Below, piece by piece: positions 1-7,967 of a stretch of DNA of 14,283 nucleotides. The notes under the pieces are model-generated. The model was not told where the DNA came from. It saw nothing but the letters and a program-made list of their open reading frames with translations, and did no database searches. The DNA comes from Chitinophaga pinensis (GTDB lineage Bacteria; Bacteroidota; Bacteroidia; Chitinophagales; Chitinophagaceae): contig CAMBGO010000038.1 of the NCBI GenBank assembly GCA_945866165.1, positions 1-14,283 of the forward strand, in the 5' to 3' direction. Each line of letters begins with the position of its first letter. Position 1 is the first letter of the stretch. The translations under genes were made by a program, and so were the position numbers.

Positions 1-2324
1 CCTTTTCTTTTACTTACATTCAATAGCAACACGGGAAGTAATACCAAATTGGTAAATGTTGCAACGAGCAAGGTGAATGAAGTTAGGAGACCCAATGCTT
101 GGGTGCTACCAAAACCGCTAAACACAAAAATCACAAATCCGGCAATTAATACAAGTGATGTATACACAATGCTAATCCCTGTTTCTTTTATTGTTTGAAA
201 AACAGTTTGGTTAACATCACCATGAAATCTAGGAAGTTCTTGTTTGTAATTTACAAGAAATCGAATTGTTATATCAATGGCTATTCCAAGTGCAACACTG
301 AATACAAGTACTGTTGAAGGTTTAATGGCAATATTCAGCCATCCCATCAATCCTGCAGTCATGATCAAGGGGATCAGATTAGGAATTAATGAACAGACGA
401 GTATTCTGAATGAACCGAAGAGGTAAAGCATGCACAATGAAATCAGCAGAAAGGCCCAAAAAATACTTTCTTTTAACCCTTGAATAATGAAACGGCTTCC
501 TTCTAAAAAAGTAATGCTTGTTCCGGTAAAAGTGAGGTGAATTTTGCTTGTATCAAAAAATTCTGTTGCCCTCTGTTCTAAGCTATCAATTATTTCAGGC
601 ATTCTTTTGCTACCAACGTCAGCCATATTGATGCTTATTCTTGTTACCTGTTTATTGCTATCGATAAAAGCGGACATCAATTTTTGGAATGAACCTTCAT
701 TACTTCCTGAATCCTTTCCTGCTTTAAGGTAATCTGCCATGAATGCACCATCGAAGGCATTGGGCATGGAGTAATTATTGCTGTCACCATCATAAAATCC
801 CTGACGGGCAAATTTGAGTCCCTCAGCAAGCGACAATGGTCTTGCCATGTATTTGCTTGCTGCAATCTCTTCACTAAATCTTGAAATTTGGTCAAATACT
901 CCCAATGCTCTTGAACCAGCAATGCCATTTTTTCTTCCTGCATCTACTAAAATTTCCAATGGCATGATCCCCTTAAAATTTGCTTCAAAAAATTTCAGGT
1001 CTTCATATATCGGATCTTTTTTTGGAAGATCATCAACAATGAATGACTCTGTTTTAAGGCGCATAATACCTGCAAATGAAAGTATCATGGCTAAAACTGT
1101 TATCAAGTATATTAGTTTCTTGTGACTAAAAACCCATTGTTCAATGCGGGTTAAAAGTACAAGCATCCATTTGTTCTCAAGGTATTTTGTATGGTTTTTA
1201 CTGGGAACTTTCATGTAGTAAAGTGCAACTGGAATCATGGCTAATGAAATGAAGAATAATGCCATGATATTGATTCCTGCAACAATACCAAATTCCTTCA
1301 GCAGGGCACTTTTAGTAAGTGCAAATACAGCAAATCCCACCGCAGCACTGATATTACAAAAGAGTGTAACCACGCCCATTTTACCAACCATTTCTTCAAG
1401 TGATTTTCTTTTGTCGCCGGTTCTTAAATAACTTGTATGGTATTTATTGATGAAGTAAATACAGTTTGGAATTCCAATTACTACAATCAGTGGTGGAATC
1501 AATGCAGTTAGCAATGTTATCCGAAATCCCATTAGGTGAATGGTGGCCAGGCTATAAACAACCCCTACAATAACTACTGAAAGCGATAGTAGCATTGTGC
1601 TGAATGACCTGAAAAAAATAAGGAGTATAAGTGCAGATAACAAAAGGGAGCCTAGCAAAAACCACTTCATTTCATTTGCAATCTTGGCTGCAACATTGGT
1701 TCTTATAAGGGGCAGTCCACTCAAATGTATATTTAAGTTATTCTCTTTTTTAAACTGCAATGTTGCATCTTCAATGTTTTTAATTACCAATTCTCTTGAC
1801 TTGGAGTTGATTAACTCTTTCTTGATCCTGATTCCAATTAAAAACGCATTGGTTTCAGGGTTGTAGAGTAAGCCTTTGTAAAATGGTAGCGACTTAAAAA
1901 TAGACGCAAGGCTATCAATTGATTGCTGATCTTGAATTGAATCTGGAAATATTTTTACAGCATCGAGTTTTTGGGTGCTTTCATTTTTTTTGAGTGTAAT
2001 TGCACCCGGAATGGAGAGGATATCTTCAACGCCATTGATTTCTTTTAACTTTCTTTGAAATGCGGAAAGTTCATTAAAGAAAGGGGCCTTGAAAACATCA
2101 TTGCTTATGAATCCGATTGTTACCAAATTCCCGTCCTCACCAAATCTTTTCTTGAACTCGAGATATGTCTTATATTTTACATTGTCGGTGGGTATTGCTC
2201 TCGAAAAATCATAACTGAGCTCGACCTTGCTGGCTTCGTATGAAAGTAATGCCGTTATTATTATGATTACGGCAACAATTTTTTTGCGGTTGTTCAGTAC
2301 AGCTTTACCAAGTGCCTGCCACAT
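1..2324 (-). CDS. RND/MMPL-superfamily exporter, partial (C-terminal end off the left edge)
   Basis: I read an uninterrupted minus-strand frame of 774 codons from the ATG at 2324-2322 to the window edge, with no stop. It has the two-repeat RND layout. Each half has one membrane segment, a large periplasmic loop (about residues 30-215 in the first half), then a cluster of membrane segments. The N-terminal half contains PPLIVVIGIPNCIYFINKYH, a form I associate with Bacteroidota MMPL-type exporters. The C-terminal half has GIAIDITIRFLVNYKQEL around residue 684, matching the charged TM4-like motif usually seen as GIAVDDTIHFL. Proton-driven export of a lipid or other hydrophobic molecule is inferred from the family; the substrate cannot be told. 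The protein is close to full length for the family, so probably only a few residues are missing. It is divergent from porZ across 94 bp and has no adaptor (MFP) or outer-membrane factor gene beside it in the window. Confidence 0.9.
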   Translation of the reverse strand, partial: MWQALGKAVLNNRKKIVAVIIIITALLSYEASKVELSYDFSRAIPTDNVKYKTYLEFKKRFGEDGNLVTIGFISNDVFKAPFFNELSAFQRKLKEINGVEDILSIPGAITLKKNESTQKLDAVKIFPDSIQDQQSIDSLASIFKSLPFYKGLLYNPETNAFLIGIRIKKELINSKSRELVIKNIEDATLQFKKENNLNIHLSGLPLIRTNVAAKIANEMKWFLLGSLLLSALILLIFFRSFSTMLLSLSVVIVGVVYSLATIHLMGFRITLLTALIPPLIVVIGIPNCIYFINKYHTSYLRTGDKRKSLEEMVGKMGVVTLFCNISAAVGFAVFALTKSALLKEFGIVAGINIMALFFISLAMIPVALYYMKVPSKNHTKYLENKWMLVLLTRIEQWVFSHKKLIYLITVLAMILSFAGIMRLKTESFIVDDLPKKDPIYEDLKFFEANFKGIMPLEILVDAGRKNGIAGSRALGVFDQISRFSEEIAASKYMARPLSLAEGLKFARQGFYDGDSNNYSMPNAFDGAFMADYLKAGKDSGSNEGSFQKLMSAFIDSNKQVTRISINMADVGSKRMPEIIDSLEQRATEFFDTSKIHLTFTGTSITFLEGSRFIIQGLKESIFWAFLLISLCMLYLFGSFRILVCSLIPNLIPLIMTAGLMGWLNIAIKPSTVLVFSVALGIAIDITIRFLVNYKQELPRFHGDVNQTVFQTIKETGISIVYTSLVLIAGFVIFVFSGFGSTQALGLLTSFTLLVATFTNLVLLPVLLLNVSKRK

Positions 2325-2418
2325 AATGTTAATTTCATGCAAAGGAAAGAAATTTAAGCCGACCCATACCAATCTTTTTATATATGATTCAGAGGCGGTT
2401 CTTATTTGTTATTTTTAC

Positions 2419-4707
2419 ATGATGAAGCGGCTGTTGTTTATTTCTCTATCCTGCGCCCTTGTTTTTCAATTGAAAGGGCAATCACTCCCTCCAATAGGAC
2501 AGTGGAGAGAGCATGTTCCCTTTTCAAACACTTTTCACGTTGTTTATTCCGCTGGCCTAGTTTATTCAGTTTCCCCTTTTGGATATATCATTTACGACCC
2601 AGTAAAAAAAGAAATACAGCGGAAGACCAAGGTGAATGGACTAAATGGTTCACGTATAATAAAGTTTGCAAAAGATCCTGCCTCTGAAAAAATTGCAGTG
2701 GTATATTCTAATTCAAACATGGATATCATTGAAGGAGATAAGGTATTTAATATCCCTGATATTTTTTTGAAAGTAACGGCGTCCGACAAAACAGTTAATA
2801 ACCTTACTTGGCAAAATAATCTCTTGTATGTATCTACCAACCTTGGAATTATTGTAGTTGATCCAGCAAAAAAGGAAATAAAAGATACCTATAAAGTAGG
2901 ACCTCAATTACCTGAATCAAGAGTAAATCAGGTTGCATTCTTGGGTACCAACATATATGCTGCAACTTCTAGTGGGGTAAAAAAAACAATACTGAATGTT
3001 CAATGGCCCGGAAACATCAACGATTGGATATTGGAAACAGACGATATTCTTACTAATGGCGAATGCTCAACAATATTGAATTGGCAAGGGAACCTTGTAG
3101 TTCAAAAACAAGATGCTGTTTTTATAAAGTCCGGTACAAGTTGGAAAATTTTATTTACATCTCAACAACCAATTAGTGCAATTAATACAAGTGGTGATAA
3201 ACTTTTTATCATGCTTACTAGAGGCGGAGTAGGCTCGATTTTGCAATTTACAACTCCAACTAGTGGTTATCAAACGATTAATGCTGCTCTTCTTTCTTCG
3301 CCATTATATTGCGCTGTTTCATCGGATGGTCTTTGGGTAGCTGATCAACAAAATGGCCTTCTTAAAATAAATGGCTTGAATACAGAGAAGATTAAGGTTG
3401 ATGCACCAGCAAATATTGCAAAAGGGGACGGCAGGTATTTTAATGGAGAGATCATTGCCTCATCCGGTTCTATTAATTTAGATTGGCAAGGCGACCTCAA
3501 ACCTCATGGCTTTTTTATTTTTGATGGAAACAATTGGAAGAATTACAATAAGCAGGAAGGGCTGTTACCTGATTCCATATTGGACATAGTGGATGTAGTG
3601 AGAAATGCTTCAAATGATAAATTATATGCTGCATCATTTGGGGGCGGACTTGTAGAACTTGATAAAGAAAAAATTAAAATATATAAACAAGGGTCGCCAA
3701 TTTCTTCTTCAATTAATGCACCTGGAAAATATTTGGTTGGCGGATTGGCAATGGATCAAAAGCAACATCTATGGGTTACAAACTCCGGTTCAGCACAAAG
3801 TTTGTTGGTAAAAAAAAGTGATGAAACCTGGAATTCTTTTAGCATTCCATTTTTATATTCAGACTATTCAGTGGGTAAAATCATGATAGATGGCTCTAAT
3901 AGAAAATGGATTATTTCACCGAAAGGAAATGGCGTTTTTTGTTTTGATGATAAGGGCACAATTGATCAAAAAAATGATGACAATTGGAGGTTTTTTCAAC
4001 AAAGTAAGGGCAAGGGTAACCTGCCATCATCGAATGTGTTAAGTATTGCAGAAGATAGAAATGGATTTATTTGGATTGGTACGGATAAGGGAATCGGAAT
4101 AATTCAGTGCATCAATAATATTTTCAATGCTAGCGGATGCGAAGCAATACTGCCTGTAGTAAAGCAAGATAATTTTAATGGGTTACTCTTCAGTGAAGAA
4201 TCAGTTAACGACATCGCTGTTGATGGAGCAAACAGGAAATGGGTGGCTACAAATAATGGTGTTTGGCTTATATCACCTGATGGACAACGTATTATTTACC
4301 GTTTCAATGAATCTAATAGTTATTTATTAGGCAATCAGGTTTTTCAAATCGTAGTTCAAGAGAAAACCGGCGAAGTTTTCTTTTTTACTGAAAATGGTAT
4401 CTGCTCGTTTGTAAGCACAGCAACAGAACCGACTACAGAAAAATCACGTCCTGTTGTGTTTCCAAATCCTGTCCCTCCTGGCTATAGCGGATCCATTGCC
4501 ATTAGGGGTTTGAATGATAATGCTTGGGTAAGAATAACTGAGTTAGATGGCAAGCTTGTTTTTCAGACTAGGTCACTTGGTGGACAGGCTATATGGGATG
4601 GCCGAACCTATAAAGGCGAAAAAGTGAGCAGTGGCGTGTATCTCGTAATGGTTTCCGATGAATTCAATGAACAACAACTAGCCACTAAAATTTTCTTCAT
4701 AAAATAA
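2419..4707 (+). CDS. porZ: Type IX secretion system protein PorZ (two beta-propellers plus C-terminal domain)
   Basis: The 762-residue protein starts at the MMKRLL signal peptide (cleavage near KGQ/S, about residue 20). The frame is open further upstream to 2227, but that extension overlaps the divergent exporter gene and would bury the signal peptide. The first propeller begins at about residue 25, with the PorZ-like stretches IGQWREHVPFSN and NIPDIFLKV. Regulator-propeller-type repeats follow, such as LWVTNSG (W452), WIGTDKG (W552) and KWVATNNGVW (W608). From about residue 678 there is a C-terminal beta-sandwich domain of the T9SS sorting type (FPNPV at 681-685, SSGVYLVMVS near the end). 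In Porphyromonas gingivalis, PorZ is a surface protein of the attachment complex with PorU, PorV and PorQ and helps deliver anionic LPS to cargo. Length is close to that homologue. recO follows after 9 bp, so the two are probably co-transcribed. The organism should therefore have a type IX system, although no other por/spr gene is in the window. Confidence 0.88.
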   Translation: MMKRLLFISLSCALVFQLKGQSLPPIGQWREHVPFSNTFHVVYSAGLVYSVSPFGYIIYDPVKKEIQRKTKVNGLNGSRIIKFAKDPASEKIAVVYSNSNMDIIEGDKVFNIPDIFLKVTASDKTVNNLTWQNNLLYVSTNLGIIVVDPAKKEIKDTYKVGPQLPESRVNQVAFLGTNIYAATSSGVKKTILNVQWPGNINDWILETDDILTNGECSTILNWQGNLVVQKQDAVFIKSGTSWKILFTSQQPISAINTSGDKLFIMLTRGGVGSILQFTTPTSGYQTINAALLSSPLYCAVSSDGLWVADQQNGLLKINGLNTEKIKVDAPANIAKGDGRYFNGEIIASSGSINLDWQGDLKPHGFFIFDGNNWKNYNKQEGLLPDSILDIVDVVRNASNDKLYAASFGGGLVELDKEKIKIYKQGSPISSSINAPGKYLVGGLAMDQKQHLWVTNSGSAQSLLVKKSDETWNSFSIPFLYSDYSVGKIMIDGSNRKWIISPKGNGVFCFDDKGTIDQKNDDNWRFFQQSKGKGNLPSSNVLSIAEDRNGFIWIGTDKGIGIIQCINNIFNASGCEAILPVVKQDNFNGLLFSEESVNDIAVDGANRKWVATNNGVWLISPDGQRIIYRFNESNSYLLGNQVFQIVVQEKTGEVFFFTENGICSFVSTATEPTTEKSRPVVFPNPVPPGYSGSIAIRGLNDNAWVRITELDGKLVFQTRSLGGQAIWDGRTYKGEKVSSGVYLVMVSDEFNEQQLATKIFFIK

Positions 4708-4716
4708 ATATTTATA

Positions 4717-5457
4717 GTGATTCATAAATCGAAAGGGATTGTTATTAGGAGTGTTAAGTATGGTGAAACATCACTTGTGGTATCTATTTATACTGAGCTA
4801 TTTGGTTTGCAACAATATTTAGTTAATGGCGTGCGAACAACAAAAAAAAATACAGGCATATCAGCAAATCAATTACAGGTAGGTAATATTCTTGATATGA
4901 TAGTGTATCAGAATGAGAAAAATACACTGCAACGTATAAAAGAATGTAAACAGGCGGTGCATTTCCAAAGCCTGTTTGTGGATGTAAAGAAAAATTCAAT
5001 CATGTTGTTCATGATTGAGATTTTACAAAAGTGTATCAGACAGCCAGACGCGCATCCAGATTTGTTTTTTTTCATCGAGGATATGCTTAATGGATTGGAT
5101 AGCAGTACTTCAAAACAGTATGTTCATATCCCCATTTTTTTCTTGTTGAACCTAGCTCATTTTTTTGGATTCAAAATGTTGGACAATTATGATATTCATA
5201 ATGAAATACTTGATCTGAATGAAGGGAAGTATATTGATTCACTTCCTTCACATCAACAGGCATTACTTAAGCCACATAGTATTTCAATATCTCAGTACCT
5301 TAAAGTCTTGCAGTTATCTGATTTGGAGGAAATTAAGTTTAACCGCCAGCATCGTTCTGAATTATTGAATGCATGTATTACCTATTACGATTTGCATATT
5401 CAACCATTTGGAGTTATTCGATCCTTGCTAGTGATTAGAGCAGTGTTAGAGGATTAA
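4717..5457 (+). CDS. recO: DNA repair protein RecO
   Basis: The 246-residue protein begins MIHKSKGIVIRSVKYGETS, the typical start of the RecO N-terminal OB-fold (about residues 1-80). An all-helical C-terminal domain follows, ending in FGVIRSLLVIRAVLED. RecO binds single-stranded DNA and SSB and, with RecR, loads RecA at gaps in the RecF pathway. The start codon is GTG at 4717, 9 bp after the porZ stop; no ATG near it fits the family's N-terminus. No CxxC pair is visible, so the zinc finger found in some RecO proteins (for example Deinococcus) appears to be absent. An A9 run (4842-4850) lies near codon 42. The stop codon abuts the stop of the opposing amidohydrolase gene. Identity rests on the N-terminal motif, length and overall pattern. 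Confidence 0.93.
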   Translation: MIHKSKGIVIRSVKYGETSLVVSIYTELFGLQQYLVNGVRTTKKNTGISANQLQVGNILDMIVYQNEKNTLQRIKECKQAVHFQSLFVDVKKNSIMLFMIEILQKCIRQPDAHPDLFFFIEDMLNGLDSSTSKQYVHIPIFFLLNLAHFFGFKMLDNYDIHNEILDLNEGKYIDSLPSHQQALLKPHSISISQYLKVLQLSDLEEIKFNRQHRSELLNACITYYDLHIQPFGVIRSLLVIRAVLED

Positions 5458-6633
5458 TTAAAGTAATCTTGTTGGATGTAATTCGTCGTCTAATAAAACA
5501 ATACCGGGCTTTTTCCCTTTCTCAAAGCTACCCAGGATATCATCTCTTTCAAGCGCCTTTGCTCCATTGATGGTCGCCCATTGTAATATTGTTTGAAGTG
5601 GGATGGTGGGAATATTTTTTCTAATTGCCTTTATCTCTGCAGCTATACTTAATTGCCAGTTGCTGCTATAGCTGTCTGTTCCAATTACGATATGTGCATC
5701 GTTTTCCATCAGCATCCTAATAGGGGGCATTTTGTTTTCAATGTATAAATTCGCATTGACGCAAAGGCAAAAATGGATCCCTGCAAGTTTTTCTCTTGAA
5801 TAGTTAATAGCAAAAAGAATATCCTCTTCAGGAATAAAAGTGTTGTGCACTAGTAAAATTCGTTGATGCCGGTTGAATAATGGCAAATAGGATCTTAGTG
5901 AAGACATTCCTGTTATTGGAAAAGGACTTTTTTCTAATCCAAATTTCCCAAGAAATTTCATATAATCTCCAGTTCCGCTTTTGTACAACTCATCCTCTGC
6001 CTGATTTTCCTGATTGTGAATTGAAATGACCTTGTTGGCAGTCATTTCATTGATCATATTAAATGTGCTTTTGCTTACTGAGTAGGGAGCATGTGGCACA
6101 AGGGAAGATTTAAATTGGTGATTTTCTGAAGTGGTTGCTTTTTCAAACTCAGCAAGCACTCCTGAGTAGTGACCAATCATCTGACTGGCTTTTTCATCAG
6201 TAAAGCTCAAGACCTCCACAAAATTATTCCATAGAATCTTGCTCTTTATTTTAGTACTTATAGTGTTAGCGGTATTGCCAATATCTCCAACAGCCACGAT
6301 ACCACCTTCCCACATTTCCTGTTCTGCCTTTTCTATTCGATCAAGTATGACATCCATGGGGAAATCCCTTTTTCCTACTACGTCAAGCAAGAATGGAATC
6401 AAACCTGTATGTGGTGGAATAACATCTTTAAGATGACTTAATTCAAGGTGGCAATGGGCATTGATAAATCCAGGGCTCAGGATGCCCTTGAATTTTTTAA
6501 TGTCATCGCCCGCTGATGCTTCTGGTAAGATCTCTACAATACTGCCAGTGCTGTCTGCTATCAGCACATGCGTTCCGTCGAGGATTTCATATCCATCGAA
6601 TATTTTTTCAGCCTGGAATTTGAAGTAATTCAT
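5458..6633 (-). CDS. Metal-dependent amidohydrolase (ATZ/TRZ-like, probably a deaminase or chlorohydrolase relative)
   Basis: The protein has 391 residues from the ATG at 6633-6631 (MNYFKFQAEK). The frame extends 20 codons further upstream (to 6693), but that stretch is Cys-rich, unlike the family, and contains the predicted promoter, so I chose the inner start. Amidohydrolase signatures are all present: HCH at 60-62 (in GFINAHCHLELSH), H181 (HAPYS), H206 (SIHNQE), H263 (LVHNT) and D320 (IGTDSYSSN). These are the usual metal-binding and catalytic positions of the TIM-barrel hydrolases that deaminate ring amines. A small N-terminal beta domain (about 1-55) and the C-terminal return strands (GKKPGIVLLD) fit the composite fold. 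The HLE-S motif recalls aminodeoxyfutalosine deaminases of alternative menaquinone synthesis, but it is not enough to assign that substrate. It is divergent from prfA and tail to tail with recO. Confidence 0.88.
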   Translation of the reverse strand: MNYFKFQAEKIFDGYEILDGTHVLIADSTGSIVEILPEASAGDDIKKFKGILSPGFINAHCHLELSHLKDVIPPHTGLIPFLLDVVGKRDFPMDVILDRIEKAEQEMWEGGIVAVGDIGNTANTISTKIKSKILWNNFVEVLSFTDEKASQMIGHYSGVLAEFEKATTSENHQFKSSLVPHAPYSVSKSTFNMINEMTANKVISIHNQENQAEDELYKSGTGDYMKFLGKFGLEKSPFPITGMSSLRSYLPLFNRHQRILLVHNTFIPEEDILFAINYSREKLAGIHFCLCVNANLYIENKMPPIRMLMENDAHIVIGTDSYSSNWQLSIAAEIKAIRKNIPTIPLQTILQWATINGAKALERDDILGSFEKGKKPGIVLLDDELHPTRLL

Positions 6634-6647
6634 CTTATTAAAAAGAG

Positions 6648-6655
6648 TAACTTTG
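6648..6655 (+). promoter_or_regulatory. Candidate -7 promoter box (TAACTTTG) for prfA
   Basis: Exact match to the Bacteroidota -7 consensus TAnnTTTG, 46 bp before the prfA ATG. A TTTG at 6619-6622 could act as the -33 element, but the 25-bp spacing is longer than usual. A leader of roughly 40 nt is expected. Confidence 0.5.
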
Positions 6656-6659
6656 CAGC

Positions 6660-6667
6660 CAAATTTA
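6660..6667 (-). promoter_or_regulatory. Candidate -7 promoter box (TAAATTTG) for the amidohydrolase gene
   Basis: Read on the minus strand, this is an exact TAnnTTTG match 26 bp before the chosen ATG at 6633. It supports that start over the longer one at 6693, which would put the promoter inside the coding region. I see no clear TTTG -33 element at normal spacing. Confidence 0.5.
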
Positions 6668-6701
6668 CAGATAAATAACGGACAGCGGTCCATACTAATA
6701 T

Positions 6702-7760
6702 ATGCTTGACAAACTGGAGGCCATCAAGGCCAAATTTGATGATATAGGCGTTGCCCTCACCAATCCCGAGGTGGTTAATAACAATAAAAAGTATGAACAG
6801 CTTAGTAAGGAATATCGAAGCCTGGAAAAAATAGTTATTGCTTACAACGAGTATAAAAGACTATTGTCGGACCTTGATTTTAACCGAGAAGCATTGATGG
6901 GAGATGACGAAGAGTTGAGGGACTTGGCTAAGAGTGAGTCTACTGAACTTGAACAGCGCAAAGATCAAATCGAAAAGCAGATCAGGAATATGTTGATTCC
7001 AAAAGATCCGCAAGACGATAAAAATGCAATTATTGAGATCAGGGCTGGTACAGGTGGAGATGAAGCTTCACTTTTCGCAGGAGATCTTATGCGGATGTAC
7101 TTGCGATATTGTGAAGGGAAGGGTTGGAAAACTGCCTTGCTTTCCGAAAATGAAGGAACCATGGGTGGTTATAAAGAAGTTCAAATTGAAGTGACCGGTG
7201 ATGAGGTATATGGGACATTAAAATTTGAAAGTGGCGTACACCGTGTGCAGAGGGTTCCAGATACAGAGGCAAGCGGACGTGTACATACCAGTGCTGCTAC
7301 TGTTGCAGTAATGCCAGAAGCAGAAGAGGTGGACTTGGATATCAAGGAAAGCGATGTAAAGATGGAAACTTCAAGAAGTGGAGGAGCTGGAGGTCAGAAT
7401 GTAAATAAAGTTGAGACCAAGGTAATGCTAACCCATATTCTAACCGGCACTGTTGTTATTTGTCAAACGGAAAGAACCCAGCTTGGCAACCGGGAGAAGG
7501 CTATGCAAATGCTTCGTACAAGGTTGTATGAAGAGCAGGTTCGTAAACAGGAAGATGAAATATCCCGTCACCGTAAGAGCCTGGTAAGCACAGGCGACAG
7601 ATCAGCTAAAATCAGAACCTATAATTTCCCCCAAGGCAGGGTTACAGACCATCGAATTGGAATGACATTGTATAATATTCAGGATGTATTGAATGGCAAT
7701 CTATCTGAATTGATTGATGCCCTCCAGTTTGCAGAAAATGCTAGCAAGCTAACTCAGTAG
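6702..7760 (+). CDS. prfA: Peptide chain release factor 1 (RF1)
   Basis: The 352-residue protein is the normal length for RF1. The GGQ peptidyl-tRNA hydrolysis motif is at residues 230-232 (SGGAGGQNVNK). The tripeptide that reads UAG/UAA stop codons is PDT at 186-188, within VPDTEASGRVHTS. The PxT form marks RF1 rather than RF2, which carries SPF. A helical N-terminal domain (about 1-105) precedes the core, starting near IIEIRAGTGGDEA. The GGQ glutamine is the usual target of PrmC methylation, but no prmC is in the window. No programmed frameshift is expected or seen. The gene is transcribed alone and diverges from the amidohydrolase; a plus-strand terminator lies 222 bp downstream. Confidence 0.97.
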   Translation: MLDKLEAIKAKFDDIGVALTNPEVVNNNKKYEQLSKEYRSLEKIVIAYNEYKRLLSDLDFNREALMGDDEELRDLAKSESTELEQRKDQIEKQIRNMLIPKDPQDDKNAIIEIRAGTGGDEASLFAGDLMRMYLRYCEGKGWKTALLSENEGTMGGYKEVQIEVTGDEVYGTLKFESGVHRVQRVPDTEASGRVHTSAATVAVMPEAEEVDLDIKESDVKMETSRSGGAGGQNVNKVETKVMLTHILTGTVVICQTERTQLGNREKAMQMLRTRLYEEQVRKQEDEISRHRKSLVSTGDRSAKIRTYNFPQGRVTDHRIGMTLYNIQDVLNGNLSELIDALQFAENASKLTQ

Positions 7761-7856
7761 GCCGCTCTTTTGGCTAAGTTCCTGTGAAAAAATAGATTCC
7801 CTTTTTAATTCCCCTTTAACAATCTTCTTGGTACTTCAAGCGTCTATATATTGTGT

Positions 7857-7934
7857 ATGGATAGCAATTCCCTTTTATTTTTTTGTGATTTATTAACAAA
7901 AGCTGAGATGGAATCGCAGATTCTTCGCATCTAG
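7857..7934 (+). CDS. Marginal 25-codon small ORF, unrecognised
   Basis: An ATG at 7857 opens a 25-residue frame beginning MDSNSLLFFCDLL and ending at TAG 7932-7934. It sits in the otherwise gene-free stretch between prfA and the terminator at 7983, and its 3' half coincides with a hairpin (7902-7935). I do not recognise the product. The composition (hydrophobic first half, charged helical second half) could be chance in AT-rich DNA. Nothing but length and position supports it. Confidence 0.12.
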   Translation: MDSNSLLFFCDLLTKAEMESQILRI

Positions 7935-7935
7935 C
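7902..7935 (+). ncRNA. Structured RNA element in the prfA 3' region (possible 3'-UTR or small RNA)
   Basis: The gene-free stretch 7761-7967 contains one strong imperfect inverted repeat. GCT (7902-7904), AGATG (7906-7910) and GAATC (7911-7915) pair with GATTC (7919-7923), CATCT (7928-7932) and AGC (7933-7935) around a GCA loop, with a one-base and a four-base bulge. That is 13 base pairs, followed about 50 nt later by a plus-strand intrinsic terminator. This arrangement fits either a structured prfA 3' UTR or a separate small RNA. I find no exact -7 box in front of it (TATATATTG at 7845-7853 is only approximate), and the shape matches no RNA family I recognise. Confidence 0.3.
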
Positions 7936-7967
7936 AATTATAAGAGTTAAGAGTTTCTCATAAGCAG

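Noticed and set aside
544..1866. Several plus-strand ORFs of 60-103 codons
   Set aside because: They are antisense shadows of the continuous minus-strand exporter frame and have no recognisable protein features.
2349..2356. TAAATTTC on the minus strand as a promoter box for the exporter
   Set aside because: Its last base departs from TAnnTTTG and no -33 element sits at a sensible spacing; too weak to list in an AT-rich gap.
2227..2418. N-terminal extension of PorZ by 64 codons to an ATG at 2227
   Set aside because: It overlaps the start of the divergent exporter gene and would place the clear signal peptide at 2419 in the middle of the protein.
6634..6693. 20-codon N-terminal extension of the amidohydrolase
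   Set aside because: The extension is Cys-rich, unlike the family, and contains the predicted -7 box at 6660-6667; the inner ATG gives a normal N-terminus.
7845..7853. TATATATTG as a promoter for a small RNA or ORF after prfA
   Set aside because: It fits TAnnTTTG poorly, the upstream CTTG is too close, and it would leave almost no leader before the ATG at 7857.
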